Below, piece by piece: positions 5,996-6,099 of a stretch of DNA of 6,099 nt. The position numbers and the translations under genes were made by a program. Location of the stretch: the NCBI GenBank assembly GCA_003641345.1, contig QNAD01000133.1, forward strand, positions 1 through 6,099, given 5' to 3'. The notes below the pieces were generated by a model. That model saw only the letters and a program-made list of their open reading frames with translations, had not been told where the DNA came from and searched no databases. The DNA comes from Candidatus Zixiibacteriota bacterium (GTDB lineage Bacteria > Zixibacteria > MSB-5A5 > GN15 > FEB-12). Every line of letters begins with the position of its first letter. The first letter of the stretch is position 1.

Positions 5996-6099
5996 ATGAC
6001 GGATGAAAAACTTCCGAATGCCGATGACTCTCAAGTTGATGGTGAAAGTATTGAGACTCCAGAAGAAAATCTGGAAGGATCGGAATCTGAGGCAGAACA
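5996..6099 (+). CDS. FliN or FliY, flagellar motor switch protein, N-terminal fragment (cut by window edge)
   Basis: Only the first 34 codons and two bases are present. The start ATG lies one base after the fliM stop, with a strong GGAGG at 5985-5989 six bases upstream. The visible residues begin MTDEKLPNADDSQVDG and are very acidic (13 Asp/Glu, one Lys) and probably disordered. An acidic, variable N-terminus before a C-terminal SpoA domain is common in FliN, and the position directly after fliM is where fliN or fliY always sits in this operon type. The visible part holds no domain, so FliN cannot be told from the longer FliY (with CheC-like phosphatase domain). The assignment rests mainly on context. 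Confidence 0.7.
   Translation, partial: MTDEKLPNADDSQVDGESIETPEENLEGSESEAE

Overview
This window is an uninterrupted stretch of a bacterial flagellar operon. All genes are on the + strand, gaps between accepted genes are short or absent, and no transposon, RNA gene, CRISPR array or convincing internal promoter was seen. In order it holds the 3' part of fliK (hook-length ruler), flgD (hook cap), a small conserved 'flagellar operon protein' of unknown function (TIGR02530/DUF3766-like), a candidate 33-codon small ORF, flgE (hook protein, unusually long), swrD/flbD, fliL, fliM and the first 34 codons of a fliN/fliY-type gene.

The DNA is AT-rich. Strong ribosome sites such as GGAGG and AAGGA precede most genes. 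The order fliK-flgD-(TIGR02530)-flgE-swrD-fliL-fliM-fliN/Y is the one known from the fla/che operon of Firmicutes and from several Gram-negative or deep-branching phyla. It differs from the enterobacterial layout, where flgD-flgE sits in a separate flgBCDEFGHIJ operon. The FlgE N-terminus suggests to me a candidate-phylum or otherwise poorly sampled bacterium, but the phylum cannot be fixed from this window.

The genes cover one assembly stage of the flagellum. FlgD caps the growing hook, FlgE polymerises beneath it, FliK measures the hook and triggers the export switch, FliL and SwrD support stator function and torque, and FliM with FliN/FliY forms the switch and C-ring that reads CheY-P. FliM keeps an N-terminal CheY-binding peptide, so the motor is probably under chemotaxis control.

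The least explained part is the 97-base gap in front of flgE (2088-2184). An ATG overlapping the stop of the preceding gene opens a lysine-rich 33-codon frame whose stop overlaps the flgE start. Inside this frame lies a two-part hairpin, and one hairpin arm can pair equally well with the flgE ribosome-binding site. This could be a leader peptide or translational gate controlling hook protein. The other notable feature is an insertion of about 235 residues in the middle of FlgE.
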